64,000 nt of DNA from Phlebotomus papatasi (taxonomy: Eukaryota; Arthropoda; Insecta; Diptera; Psychodidae). The stretch is from positions 36,404,712 through 36,468,711 of the forward strand of contig NC_077224.1 in the NCBI RefSeq assembly GCF_024763615.1, in the 5' to 3' direction. Position numbers and translations under genes: made by a program. The notes under the pieces were generated by a model. That model made no database searches, had not been told where the DNA came from, and was given only the letters and a program-made list of their open reading frames with translations. This document shows, one piece after another, positions 1-12,100 of this stretch; positions within the stretch are counted from its first letter, which is position 1, and each line of letters opens with the position of its first letter.

Positions 1-11
1 ACAATCCATTC

Positions 12-880
12 TAAAGCGTGTAAACGAAAATATTTCCCATTTAAAAAGTGGCTCTCAAATATTAACCACAGATATCTAATTAAAAAAATAAATATATATT
101 TAGAAAGATATTTTTATTGGGATATTTCTAGATTTTTAGTTTTTTTAATCCAATGGTTTCTCACCGAAATCTCGAACCTTTTTCTTAACTCCCATCATTA
201 GGAACTTGACAAACACGTATCCACGGTCTCGGACGACTTTCTTCCACTTTCCCTCAAAATCCGGCAAATTTTCAGCTGGCTGATCCTTTTTCCTGAGATT
301 TGTCTTAAAAATTTCCCAGTATTTCTCAATCTTCCTAAATGTAGGACGGATTGAATATCTTTCTCACAGCTTTGGAATCCTTTGAAAAGGTGATCGTTGA
401 GTTTACGTGACTTTGTTTTAGGACTTTGACGCCATTTGTCGGTCCGTTAGGAAGTAGCTTGAGCTTTGTAAGCAATCAAACTATTCCTCTCTTTGATTTT
501 ATGGACCATGCGCCAATGTATTCCCATCTTTTTGCCAAAATCTTGCACAAAAAGATTGAGTTGTTTCTAGAAAACATTTCAGGCTTGAATCACAGGCTTT
601 TGGTCATTTCTTCCTGGCTTCTAAGCAACAGTCTTGAGTTCCTTGAACCGAATTATAATCTTTGGGACAGTGGAGCGGAACATTTCTTGGTCAATTTCGC
701 GATTTTAGCATCTCCATCTTTTTGCAAATACTCAGTCAAAAATCAATATTTTTTAACAAGAATTTCACCAAAAGAAAGCTAAATTAAATTCTCTTGAAAC
801 GACAACGAAGTAGAAAACAAAATCTAAAGTCTACTACTTTACGTCAAGCGAATGGGAAATATTTTCTTTAACATGCTTTA
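12..880 (-). mobile_element. Tc1/mariner-like transposon relic, copy A
   Basis: Both ends carry inverted repeats of about 28 bp (left AAAGCGTGTAAACG, right its near-complement) next to TA dinucleotides, as in Tc1/mariner insertions. On the minus strand, the last 75-80 codons of a transposase can be read up to a TAA near 145-147. They include the family-like block RPTFRKIEKYWEIFK and a basic C-terminal tail (MMGVKKKVRDFGEKPLD). Upstream the frame is broken, so the element is dead and shorter than an autonomous copy. A second copy lies at 14347-15148. The superfamily call rests on the R-x-IE-x-YW block and is moderately secure; the subfamily is not known. Confidence 0.6.
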
Positions 881-1743
881 ATATCTCTAATAATTGGGAG
901 GATGACCTGCTTATGCAATCCACTGGTGTGGGCTTCAGACTGTTGCGAGCACCTGTACTATGTCCTACCACTCAATACAAACTCACGCCCGTACTCACTG
1001 AGATCGTACGGTCGACTATACTATTATAGTCGTCTTCACCATCACCACAGACGCTGACGCTGGCCTAGAATGGAGACATTGCGTTTCGAATATTTAGGGT
1101 TGCCTTTTCAGAGCATTTATTGCTATTAAACGAGAAATTTGAGTGTTACAAATGTACGAACAAAGTATGTAAAGGAACGAAAAATGCTCGTCAAATATGC
1201 TCAGTTACGAACGATTTTTGTGAAAAACGTAGTCAAGTTCCTCAAATTTGAACTCCTCAAATTTGAACGACAGTTGAGTTCAAAATGTAAAATTTGAGGT
1301 TATGTGAAGAAAGTTTTGCGTGAAGTGCCATTTTTCTCTGGTATTTCTTCAATATTATCGTTTTATATTAACTTTCGCAAAAAATTCCATTCATTTCACA
1401 ATAAATTACATTGATATATTCTCTAAAGTTGTTTATCTTAATTTACGGAAAGTGCAATTCACATGAATGCCGTTACGTTTTTGAAAATATCGTTCAAATT
1501 TGAGGAGTGAGAATGTCATCTATACCCCCCAAATGTTCAAATTTGAGGAACTCTACTGTACAAACTTTGACGAACTTTTTTGTGGGTTATATGATTTACG
1601 AGGATTTCGTAAGTTCCCAATAAAAATTCACAAACATTTAAACAATTTTACCAAATATTTTTTCTCTATAGACAATATTTTTTTTCGGAATTTGAAAGGT
1701 ACTTGGTGGCAATAGCCCCGCTTCTACAAATAAAATTTGGTTG
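881..1743. other. Gene-free AT-rich stretch with degenerate repeat
   Basis: No gene is supported. From about 1130 to 1560 there is repeated wording around CAAATTTGA and TACGAACAA/AATGCTCG. Similar wording occurs at about 44880-45270, so this is probably an old dispersed repeat. The rest is plain AT-rich sequence. Confidence 0.4.
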
Positions 1744-2419
1744 CTTTTGGCACACCTTTTAGATCATATATAGGAAATATTCATGAAATCAAAATCCACG
1801 TGTCTTTCTATTAAACGTTTTGCAAATCTTGCAAATATCTATCCCTTACTCTTTTGCACTCTTCTTCTTCTTTTAAACATCAAATTAAATTCAATTCTAA
1901 TTTTGACTGCCAAAGAGTGAGATAGTCATATGCGAAAAGTTTGAGTTACTGTGTTATCACACTTGCACATTAAAATTTTAATATGATTCACATTAATTGT
2001 CGCTGGTGAGAGTCCAAATGTGTAACTTGTGTATTTGAATCATTTTATATTCAAAATTTGATCTATTTGTTGATAAAAAGGTAGACTTGGCCCGCAAAAT
2101 TTGATATAAATTGATTTATATCATTAATGCGAAAAATTAATGCGATTTTCTCTTTAATTTTTTAATGTGAAAAATATTTATGCTTTAGGTAAATTTAAAC
2201 TTACTTTTGCAGGCCAAGTCCACTGCTTTATCAATAAATAGAAAAACCCCAAATATTAAGTGACTCAAAGACACAAATAACATATTTGGACGCTCACAAG
2301 CGACAATTAATGTGAATCACATTAAAATTTTAATGTGCAAGTGTGATAACGCCGTTAGAAACGGATATGAATTTTGATTTCATGAATTTTTCTTGATCTA
2401 AAAGGTGAGCCGAAAGTAT
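1744..2419. mobile_element. Nested palindromic TIR element (MITE inside MITE)
   Basis: The outer ends are inverted repeats: CACACCTTTTAGATCA near 1750 is matched by its complement near 2393-2410, and TTCATGAAATCAAAAT is matched at 2367-2385. Inside lies a second inverted repeat, 1952-2350, whose arms begin TGTTATCACACTTGCACAT and run for about 50 bp. A third pair of arms (ACTTGGCC/GGCCAAGT) sits near 2084-2092 and 2212-2220. No coding capacity is seen. Confidence 0.65.
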
Positions 2420-4090
2420 TAAAGAGAAAAGTTAACAACCTTTAAAAGGCCGATAATTCCCTAAATTAGACTGTTTTTATTTTTACGATTATAACAATAT
2501 TGGTTGTTTTTCTTCGTCAAATTACGAATGCTTCACAATGAAACTGGACAATTTTGCTCTTCACTGTATTTTATGTTCAACAAGAATTAATATTTTTCTA
2601 TGAAAGATATATTCATTTTGACTTGAAAAAGATAAGAAAAATATTTATATTAAACTAATTTTTTGAGAGAACAAGAAACTCGCTAAAACATTCCGGATAA
2701 AATAATTTAGTTTAAGGAGTATTTATTGTGAAGAAAATACTAAATATATAAAAATAGTTCCTAATTGTGTACAGCTGCGTAAAGTATTGTAAAAGATAAA
2801 TGAAAAAAAGGGAATAACATTTTTTAAGGGCTTTATTGTGCAATTGTGCATGAAGAGAACCTCGCATAAAACAATAATTCAACATAAATAATATAGAGAC
2901 TTTTTTAGTATAATGTTTTTTTTTAGGGAACCCTAATTTATTCTCAGTAGTTTCAAAAACACAAAATTCAACAAGATTTAGCTAGTCTTGGTGAAAGGAA
3001 AAAGAAAAAAAATAAGGAGAAATCTCTAGCCAAAGAAATGCATTTCTGTGTTTTTTCTATTGAGAAGAGCCCGAAGCATGAAAAAAAAATCTTTTACTTA
3101 GAGATTACGAATAAATATTATCCGGAATGGCAAGCATAATCAAGAAAAAATATATTATTCCTCTGAAATAAGTATTAAAGACAGAAAGAAAAAGAAAATA
3201 CAAACCAATAAGATATTATAAATTTATTGCTAGTAATTTTCATTAATGGTAGTACATTTTTATTGAGAATAGTAATACATTTAACAAATTATTGGTGAAT
3301 AAAAAAAAACAAAGAATTAAAATCAATTCAAATATCGTAAAAAAAGGATTTAAATATAACACTCATATGGGAGACTATTTTTCTAAAATGCTTAAAATGA
3401 GAGAAGAATCTTCATTCCAAGATGAGAAGAAAAAAAGTTGTATTGTGAGTTATATATACTAAAAAAAAAAAAATTTGGCGATTTTCTGTGTGTGTCTCAG
3501 GAAGAAAAACAAATATGAGAAAAATTAATCTCAAGAGATAACTATATTTAAAAAAATGTGTGTTTTATGTTTTCTGTCAATTTTTCCAAAAGAAAAAAAT
3601 CTGAGACATCAACATCAAAAAATCTCAATTCTATTGCATCCAAAAAGAGAAAATTCTTTATTAAATAAAAGAATAAAAATCAAACGATTCACCAGAAAAA
3701 AATTATCAACAGAAAATGTCATAATTATTGCTGATTATTTCGGTAATTCAATAAATTAGAAGGAAAAAAATTCTTGTAGGAAACTATTTCGCGCAGAAGA
3801 ATTTTGAAATAATGAAGTCACTAAATAAAATAAATTCTGTAGTCATGTTTGAATAACATGAACAAATTAAAAAAAAAAACAAAAATAGAAAATGAATGAA
3901 CAGAGAAAACTAAAAAAAATTAAATAAATATGATGTGCTCAGAATATATGGTGAATAAAAATAATTATATACAGTAAAATATATACGGAGGATTATAAAT
4001 TGGAGGAGAATGAAAAAAGGCGAAGCCGTAATTAAGAAACAAAGAAAAAATTGACGAAAATGTTCCGATCAGAGACCAAGAAACACATTC
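2420..4090. other. Gene-free AT-rich stretch
   Basis: This stretch is very A-rich with many A-runs and no convincing ORF. It lies 3' of the CCDC9-like stop codon, so its right-hand part should hold that gene's 3' UTR. No other structure is seen. Confidence 0.4.
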
Positions 4091-4341
4091 TCAATTTTCA
4101 GCAGTGATGGTTTCCGCGGCCATTTGGCGGTTCCGCTCTAAGCGACTCTGCACACCGCTCGACTTGATCGTTTGATGATGATCGAGATGATGGTGATGTG
4201 GTTGCGAGTGAAAATGCTGGTGACTAGAAGAGTTTTTGTGGAGTGGCGATGAATTGGTGAAGTGCGATGATGCTCCCTTTGTCATATTCACCGAACGTAT
4301 CCCGATGCGACCAGAACCAGGAACTGCAGGCGGGGACGCCA
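4091..4341 (-). CDS. CCDC9-like, coding exon 2 (last)
   Basis: 251 nt from acceptor TTTCAG|TGGCG to the TGA at 4093-4091. It encodes an 83-residue Ser/His-rich tail with a run of four histidines, ending SGVQSRLERNRQMAAETITA and a few more residues. The phase matches exon 1 exactly. The intron between them (4342-7664) is 3.3 kb and full of repeats. Confidence 0.7.
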
Positions 4342-7300
4342 CTGAAATCAGTTAAAATTTTTGTTTTTGATTCCTTAGCACTATGGGGACAGTTCTTGCA
4401 GGATGTTCTCGTTCAGTCTATTATTTAGTTGTGTTTTTTTTTTCAATTTGATTTTTATTGGCTTATTTAAATGATTTGTGTTTTCTTTTTGATTTTTTAA
4501 TAAAATACTTTTTGAAATTCTTTGCTTTTTAAATTGTTTAATTCAAAAAGTTTCATCAAATTCTCTTCATTATTATGAAAGGGAGTGTTTTATGAAAATA
4601 ATACAAGGTAAGGTATTGTCTAAGAAATGAGTTTCTTAATTAAGGAAAATTTTTGTTTTGAAAATTTTCCTCATATTTTGAGTTAAATGTTTTAGCTTTA
4701 AATCTGTCATATAAAACTGATTCGTATTCTCTGATACAGTTTGAAAATTAAACAAATTCTATAAAACTGTTCTCTTTCTGGAGTTCGAGCAGTAAAAAAA
4801 ATTGATAGGAACGCATCCCAGCTTTGCGGAGTGCTCTAACTAATGAGATAAAGGTCTTCATGAATTATACCTTTTCATATTCTTATGTTCATCGCGGTTT
4901 ACTATCGATTCAAACTGGTTCATAATTTATTCGAAAATCTTCTCAAAATTTACGATTGTCAATAAGTTGCATATATCTCTAAGAATTTAACTTTGAACAA
5001 ACAACTCTAATCCTTACTAAGATCCAAAATATAATTATGGAGTACCTACTTAAACGTTTAACCTTCAAAAAATCGATGCCGAATTTTTTTTCGGTCGAAA
5101 AATGTTCTCCTAGGCAACTTGCGAAACTTAAAAAAAAAGAAATCCTAGGAGCCGTTTTCGAAACCGAGCCAATTTCATCCATTTCGGCTGCCGAGAACAG
5201 TTTACTCGACACGATTCTTTACCCCCAAAATTCAACTCACAATCGAATTTTCACGCATTCCGAGTTGCAAGCACCCCGAGTTGCACGCATTTCGAGATCA
5301 TCTGTAAAGAATCTCAGCTACCATAAGCTTATCTGGGCTTATCACTGGTCATTTTCTATTTTAAATAGTCTGAGTTTGGAAGACCACAAAAAGAAAAAAA
5401 AAGTTCATTGAAATCGGTTAATAAACATAAGTTATAGAGTCCGGTTCATATAGATATAGTAAGGGTCGGGGTACAGAGGGTTCGGGTAGAGACGGATGGG
5501 ACCCATCGTTTTAAAGATCTTGATCTCAGATAATAATACATACTAAAATTTTGTCAAAATCGCTTCGGAAACACTAAAAATGCAGTCCATTCAAGACATT
5601 TTTGTTTATAGCTCGGGTCAGGGAACATAGAGAGAGGAGTGCGACCCACCGTTGGAAAGGCCTCGACCCCAGCTACAATATACTAAAATTTAAAGAAAAA
5701 GCATCGTCTAGTTTTCGAAATATTCACGATCGATTAATCGAAAATCGATTTTTCGATTAATCGGACTTTCGATTAAATTGAATGAAATTGGGATGTCACA
5801 AAGTTTGTAGTACTCAACGAGATCTTTCCAAAACACCAAAATTTTTCAAGTTCTTACAATTAGAACCTGATGGCCATGTCACATATAAGATTAATATTAA
5901 GATTAATACTTTCTGAACTGCGAGAATGGCAAAAAAAGATAGCAATTGTTTTATCTTGCCTCTCTCTCGCATTTCCCCTCTGCGTACAAAGTTGACAGCA
6001 CTACATATCTCGAAAACTGACCGAATCACAGTTGGCACGCATGGAAAATTGCTCGTGTGCCTGTAATACGATTCAGAAATCAATTAATACGAACAGTAAT
6101 ATCTTACTCAGAGTGTACTCTTTCTAACACACCTGATATTCCATTTGAAATTGTGCATATATATACCTCTCTCTCCGGCTTTTCTTAATATTAAATTAAT
6201 CTTATATGTGACACCACGGTGAGATATCGCCATTTGAAAATTCAATTGTTGACCCCTTCTAGCTCGGGTCAGGGAGGTCGGAAAGTGGCGGAAGGGGGGG
6301 TGGGGGGTGGGTCTGACATCATCAACTTCTAGCCGCCCATCGACATTTAACCTTTGCCGAAAAACGCTTGTCGATATCTCTTTCCGTTCTCTCTCCAGAA
6401 GTGGTTATACGACGGACGGACGGACGGACGGACGAACGGACGGGACGGGACGTCCACGAAAGTCGATTTTTGGCGCATATGATATTCGTGATCTATGAGT
6501 GTCAAAACGTGTAAATGTAAATCAAAAATTTGGGCCCGATCTGACGAGGTCGGATTTCAACTAGGACCACAAAAGCTGAGATTGTAAAGAATCTCAGCTA
6601 ACTGTTCTTAGGTTTTATGAAATTATTTTAGACAATAGAACTGGATATAACGGTGTTTTCCCGGTCCAAACCAGGTGTTTTTAAACTTACGAAATTAGTT
6701 TTAAACTTACGAACTTACTTAACATCTCTCAGTCGCCCTCCCCCCCCCCCCCAACTTCTATTCCAAATCGAAATTGCGTGCAATCCGAGTTTGCTCACGT
6801 TAAAAATCTCACCTAGACCAGTTCTAGATTTGTTTGTCCATTATTTTAGACACTTAAAAAAAAATCGTATAACAATATAGCGCCACAGCTCAAAGTAGCC
6901 CCACATCCCCCTAGTACGCTTTTAGTATAATAAATTTTCTCTTATTCGCCCAATTTTACTTGTTAATAAATTTTTGGCTTTTATCAATAGAATAAAATTA
7001 ATTTTTAATTCAAAATATTTTCAAATTCTGTTAAATAAAGTTTTTACCGAAAAAATACTTTTAAAAATCTAGAAGGATGAATTTTGAACATTTGTGGAGA
7101 ACTGCAGGTTTATGTGTGCTAAATTTATCTGCAAAGCATGTTTGCGGATTGAATTGAATGCGTGGTCCTATGCGAATCATTAACTAGTAGAAATATAATT
7201 AGAACCAATAAAAAAGTTTTAGACTGTTTTATAATAATTTTTTGGTACGTTTTGTCTTGGATTCTTTCGGTTCTGCCTAATTTTACGACATTTTTTTCAT

Positions 7301-8346
7301 ATTTAAAGCCATTTTATTTACCAAATGATGTAATAAAAACATTGGGAGTGACTGAACAAATTGCAAAGTCCAATATACCTTCTTAATTTCCTGCCTTCGC
7401 TTTTCATCGCTCATGAAGATTTCATAAAGCACTCTTTCATATTAAATAGGAATTTTTAATGAACTCACACTGCAAATCTTGATCTCTTCACCAGACTGAT
7501 CATTTCTAAACTGATTTGTATTCAATTGGATCATGGCATTTGCATTTTATAATATTTGCAGCAAGAGAATGGAAAAAATGCTAGGAAGATGACCTCCTCC
7601 TGTCCATATTTGGGTTATCCAAGTGCAGAAAAAGAGAACAATGAAGAAAAAAATTGTTACTTACATTTGACACTCTTTATCTCTCCATCCTGGGATACAG
7701 AGATGGTGATATTGCCCCTTTTCTCCGTCACGAGTTCCCCTGCCGCGTTGGGGGATGCCTTCGGAGGAGCATTTGTGGGGCGCTGTTGCGGTGATCCCTT
7801 CCATTTGGCATCTCCGCTGGATTTCTGCCTCTCAAATGGATATCGCTGTTCCCGGGGTTTTCCTCTGTTCTGTCGAAAACTCCCGCCAGCTGTACCATTT
7901 CGATTCCTGTAGCCACTGGATTGCTTCCAGGCGGCCCCTTTTCCTGCACCATCCTGATTCCCAGACCTCGGCGGTGTTGTCTGCTGTGGTGTTCCATCGC
8001 GTTCGGCATCTGCTAGGAAATTGTAAACGGGATCAGGTGGAGGACCCTGACCATCGGCAAACTTCTTATGCTCCTTCCCTGGCCTCAAGGCCTGTGTCAC
8101 TTGTCCGGGACGCATTTTGTCCACATTCTGGGGCTCAGTGGCATCATATGTGAAATCTAGTGTGTCGTACTTGTGCTTCCTGGGCCAGTCATCATCACTA
8201 GGTGGTTTTATTGCCACCATTGCATTATTCTTCACTGCCGCCAGTCTGTCTTCCATTGCTTCTCTGTGCTTCTTCTCAATCTCCTCATTCTTCAGTCGAA
8301 TTCGCTCCATGCGCTCCGTCAAATTTTCCGTCTTGAGGTTCGCCAT
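4091..8346 (-). CDS. CCDC9-like coiled-coil protein (two coding exons)
   Basis: A predicted 310-residue protein is joined from exon 8346-7665 and exon 4341-4091. The N-terminus (MANLKTENLTERMERIRLKN) is a short charged coiled coil, as in coiled-coil domain-containing protein 9. This is followed by the family-like DPVYNFLADAERDG segment, then a low-complexity Gly/Arg/Gln-rich region and a His/Ser-rich tail. Known CCDC9 proteins are RNA-associated (exon-junction-linked), so an RNA-binding role is inferred from the family. The splice join AAAT|GTAAGT to TTTCAG|TGGCG keeps phase and gives SVKLASPP. The start is the first ATG after a probable 5' UTR acceptor (ending at 8362). The protein is shorter than the vertebrate one (about 530). 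The gene shares its upstream region with TMEM62. Splicing is well supported; the family name is moderately so. Confidence 0.7.
4342..7664 (-). other. CCDC9-like intron with repeat fragments
   Basis: No coding exon is seen. The intron holds an end fragment of the GCGTCCCAGCTTTGCGG repeat family near 4801. It also holds pieces of the long satellite-like family (5280-5660, 6240-6610, 6780-6810), recognisable by AAGAATCTCAGCTA and GCTCGGGTCAGGG, and a GGAC microsatellite (6413-6450). An end fragment of the TIR family GTAGCCCCACA lies near 6885-6912. Confidence 0.5.
6413..6450. repeat. GGAC microsatellite
   Basis: About nine head-to-tail copies of GGAC with one or two substitutions, then a GGACGGGACGGGAC variant. 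It sits inside a dispersed repeat fragment in the CCDC9-like intron. Confidence 0.9.
7665..8346 (-). CDS. CCDC9-like, coding exon 1
   Basis: 682 nt, 227 codons plus one base. It carries the ATG (8346-8344), the coiled coil and most of the Arg/Gly-rich region. The donor is AAAT|GTAAGT at 7664. If the intron were read through, translation would stop two codons later. Confidence 0.75.
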
Positions 8347-8947
8347 CCTCAACCACTTGCACTGCAACAAATCACAAAATTTAATCCCAGGAAACCGCAA
8401 GAATTTTGCACAGCACAGAAGAAAAAGAAGGTGTGTTAAATGTCGGAGGAGGAAATTTGGTGTGCTGGCCCACTTTCTCAAAACCACATGTATTTCCTGG
8501 CTTTGTCTGCAGTTTTTCTCTTCAGCACACAAATAACCAATCTTCTCCAATCACTTTCTCACCGAAAATACTCAAATTTACCTCTTTTCCACTCGATTCT
8601 TGGCGAGAATTGAGGAAAATACTGCAAAAACCCTAAATTTTGCAAATTTTATTTTGACGTTTTCGCGTGGAAAACGTCAAATATTCCAATGGAAGCATTC
8701 CAATTTCCAAGCATTCCAGTCCCTTCCATTCTCCTTCCAACATTTCCAGTCTACCATCCATTGCGTGTTTTTTCAAGATCATGGCACTTCTTGTTTTTCT
8801 TGTGCAATAGTCATTCACGTTTGCTAGGGCAGAGTTTTCTTCATGAAATTACCAATTGGCAATTCTGCGGAAAAGCCACTGTGGGTGTTGATAATGTGAG
8901 ATGTGGTGAAAAGTGGGTTAGAAAGTGGATAAATTGTGTGTGTAAAA
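8347..8947. promoter_or_regulatory. Shared upstream region of CCDC9-like and TMEM62 genes
   Basis: 601 bp separate two divergent start codons. On the CCDC9 side a 5' UTR intron is likely: acceptor TTGTTGCAG at 8362, with candidate donors AG|GTAAAT at 8581 and CG|GTGAGA near 8563. A near-perfect inverted repeat (TTTGACGTTTTC at 8653-8664, complement at 8670-8681) lies near the centre, followed by clustered TTCCA words at 8690-8760. No TATA box stands out. Confidence 0.5.
8653..8681. promoter_or_regulatory. 12-bp-arm palindrome in divergent promoter
   Basis: TTTGACGTTTTC, a 5-base spacer GCGTG, then GAAAACGTCAAA. The arms match exactly and contain the CRE-like TGACGT core. The position between two divergent genes suggests a transcription-factor site, which is inference. 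Confidence 0.4.
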
Positions 8948-9148
8948 ATGGGTTACACAAAGTCAGCTGTTTTGTTTTTAATCCTTATCATTATCTGCTC
9001 GGTGTTTGTGGCCAATGTCTCTAATTTGATCAGTGTTGGTGGTAATGCAGCCTGGAGAACCACTAGCAAGGAAGAACAACTTAAAGCTGCCCCTCAGGAT
9101 GGCGCAAGGTTGGGAAATAGCACGGATCACTTGATGTGGTTTTTGCAG
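8948..9148 (+). CDS. TMEM62: TMEM62, coding exon 1
   Basis: 67 codons holding the signal anchor and the stretch up to HLMWFLQ. The ATG context is TAAAAATGG with A at -3. The donor is CAG|GTAAAG. Confidence 0.85.
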
Positions 9149-12100
9149 GTAAAGCTGACACATCATTTTCTATTATCACTCCCACCCTCAGAGATGTATC
9201 CTAACATGTTGATTGTCTACCTTCATTGTCTACATTGCAAGAGATATTGTAGTTGGGTAGCTACTTACCACTTCTATTGCCATCCGCAGGCTTATCAGTA
9301 TTAATGATAAAATAGCTTCAATTTATTGTTGTTTTTCTTTTTTGTTATTCATCAGCCATTAACATCTAAATTGGGGCAAAACAACTGCGTTTAATTCAGT
9401 GATAAAAGCTTAATGATAAGTTTATAGTTGCTGTGATTTTCTATAAAAAATATTTAATAAATTGATCAAGTTTAAAAGAAATTCAAGGTTTCTGAATCTG
9501 AAACAACGTTACTTTTGCGAATAATAGAGCTAAGAGTGCAATGTACGAGATAAAAATACAGTCAATGAAATAAATTAAAGAATTAAAAATAAATAAATTT
9601 TAATTCTTTAATAATTCTAACTTTCTAACCTATGGAAAATATTCCGATTTATCATTCTTACCTTTAATTTTTTTCTAAATTCATTTACTCATTGTTGATT
9701 GACTTCCTGTTATCAGATCAATTGAAGTATTGTGCTTATCATTGAGATATTATCATTGAGTTAAATTGTTGAGAACTCGTATTATGACATTATAGATTCC
9801 CGAATTGCAAGAATAATCCCACAAGATTCAGTATTGAGAGTCCCATCCTTGCATAGAAGCCATTCATGAATTGCAACATCGCTTACGTAAGAGCCTAGTT
9901 CACCACAAGAATTCCGAAAAAGTTAAAATACCATTCCGGAAATGTTTATATTACCCTGCAGTATTGATCCGAAATCGGTGTAAATATTACCCTTTATAGG
10001 TGTATAGAAGAATCTCCACATTTATATATGTATATTTCACATAAGTTTTAAAAGATATTTTCTCAGAAATCTTTAGGAAATTTGCTCTAAAATAAGTATA
10101 CTTCATATTTTTGGAAAATGACAAAAACCAACAAATGAGGCATTTAGAGTGATCGGTGCGGGATGTCTTAGATGAGCAAAATTGTAGTCTTAAGTGTTAC
10201 CTATCGCCTGGTATTAATGAATTTTTAATATTTTGTTTAGTTTATTTTATACAAATTTTTAAAATATCATTTTAAGACCATTTTTTTTGTAATTCTTAGA
10301 GAAACTCCAATTTTACACCCTGAAGGAGTGGTTTTACAAAGTCTTTTGTTATTATCAAAATTGAAGTTCAACTAATGAGCTTTCCAACGCACCCACACTT
10401 TTCAAGTTCCGTTCACTAGAACCTGAGATATAACGGATAACGTAAGGCAAAGCAGAAAAGATATAAAAGTATTAATAAAAAAAATGTTACGTGTTGGAGC
10501 AAAACCAAGACTAGATTCTTAATCAGGGGACTTGACTATCAAAAGTACCATGTGAGATCTCCGTTAGCAAAACCGTGTTTCATAGTGGTAGTTAAGAAAT
10601 AAAAATTAGTGTTTGGTGCTACCCCGTGTTTGGAGGTGCCCCAGTTTCCCCTAGTCACTTTTGTCAATTAGATATTTAAAGTATTTTCTTCAAATTTGTC
10701 ATCCTTACTCTGAAAAAAAAAACGTCTTGTTAAACGAACAAATGGATTTTGTTCAAATTTTGTCATAAGGATGTTATTTACCAATTTGATTTTTCTCGCA
10801 TTCGTATGGAAAAACACCCTTTTGACAAACTTGTAACAAAAGGAGAATGGTCAAATCCGGTCCCGGAATCGCCACGAACGGGACCTATGTCATTGGATAG
10901 ACATTAGTATAGGTAACAACTTTTGTTCTGAGATCAATGTTCTAAACCATGGAGGAACAGTTCTAGAGCATAAAAACTATTTTATACAATGATGAAGAAT
11001 GATCAAAAGTATATGGGCGCTGGTTCATCTTCATACAAAGATTAGAGTAGATGCATTTTGAAGATATTGATATAAGGTTGAGAAAAATGCCGGGACCTAG
11101 GACGATAAACGCTGGAAGTTCTTGTAAAAAAGGCCTTTATCCTTTCGAAAAATCGTTGTTTTGACTACGAATTATACAAGAACTGCTAAAGCGATCTTGA
11201 TAAAATTCGGTATAGGGTCAGTGTATGTTTTAAACTTTTTATTTATGCACACCACCCCCTCCCTCCACCCTCCGTTCTGGTAGCCCTCATAAAAAATGGG
11301 GGCACTTTACCTTATAACTCCTTTCTAAGACGATGTAGAAAGCTGATATTCAACAAGGGAACAAAACTTATGGAAGACTTTTCAATTATGCATGTTAACC
11401 CGCTCCTCCACCAACCCTTATAGTAATTCCATACAAAATGAGAACATTTTGACCTCCTTTCTGAGAAGAAGTAGTTGGTTTATAAAAGATGAAAAAAAAA
11501 TGAATAACTAATAACGTTAACAATAATTTTCTAGAGTTTATATGCATTTATAGACATCTAGTCGAATTACAGCTTTCTGCCTCCTCTTAGAAAGGAGTTA
11601 TAAGGTAAAATAGTCTTATTTTGTATGGGGGCTACCAGAAGGGGTGATGGACGAAGAGTTTGGTCAGTATGGTTAAAAAGTCTTCATTAAGCCTTGTTCC
11701 CATGCTGTATTTCAACTTTCTATCTTTTCTCAGAAAGGAGTTATAAGGTGAAATGCTCTCATTTTGTATGAGGGCTACCAGAAAGGGGGACAGAGGAGGG
11801 AGATATTATACATGGTTTAAAAGTCTTCTCTAAGCTTTGTTCCCTTGTCGAATTTCAGCTTTCTACCTCCTCTTAGAAAGGAGTTATAAGGTAAAGTGCC
11901 CCCATTTTGTATGGGGGCTATCAGAATGGAGGGTGGGGGGAGGGGGTGATATGCATGGATAAAAACTTTAAGTCATACAGTGACTCTATACCGAATTTCA
12001 TCAAGATCACTTTAGCCGTTCTTGCGTAATTCGTTGTCAAAACAGCGATTTTTCGAAAGGATAAAGGCATTTTTACAAGGACTCCCAGCGTTTTGTCGTC

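Noticed and set aside
426..782. 118-codon plus-strand ORF
   Set aside because: It lies antisense over the Tc1/mariner relic, and the aligned region in copy B does not keep the frame.
3120..4080. Possible CRISPR-like or regular repeats in the A-rich stretch
   Set aside because: Only low-complexity A-runs; no regular unit or spacer.
5037..5411. 124-codon ORF
   Set aside because: Its 3' part is the AAGAATCTCAGCTA end of a dispersed repeat; no protein likeness.
7728..8536. Several overlapping ORFs on both strands around the CCDC9-like exon
   Set aside because: They are shadows of the real exon; none has recognisable motifs, and the minus-strand frame ending at 7665 splices correctly.
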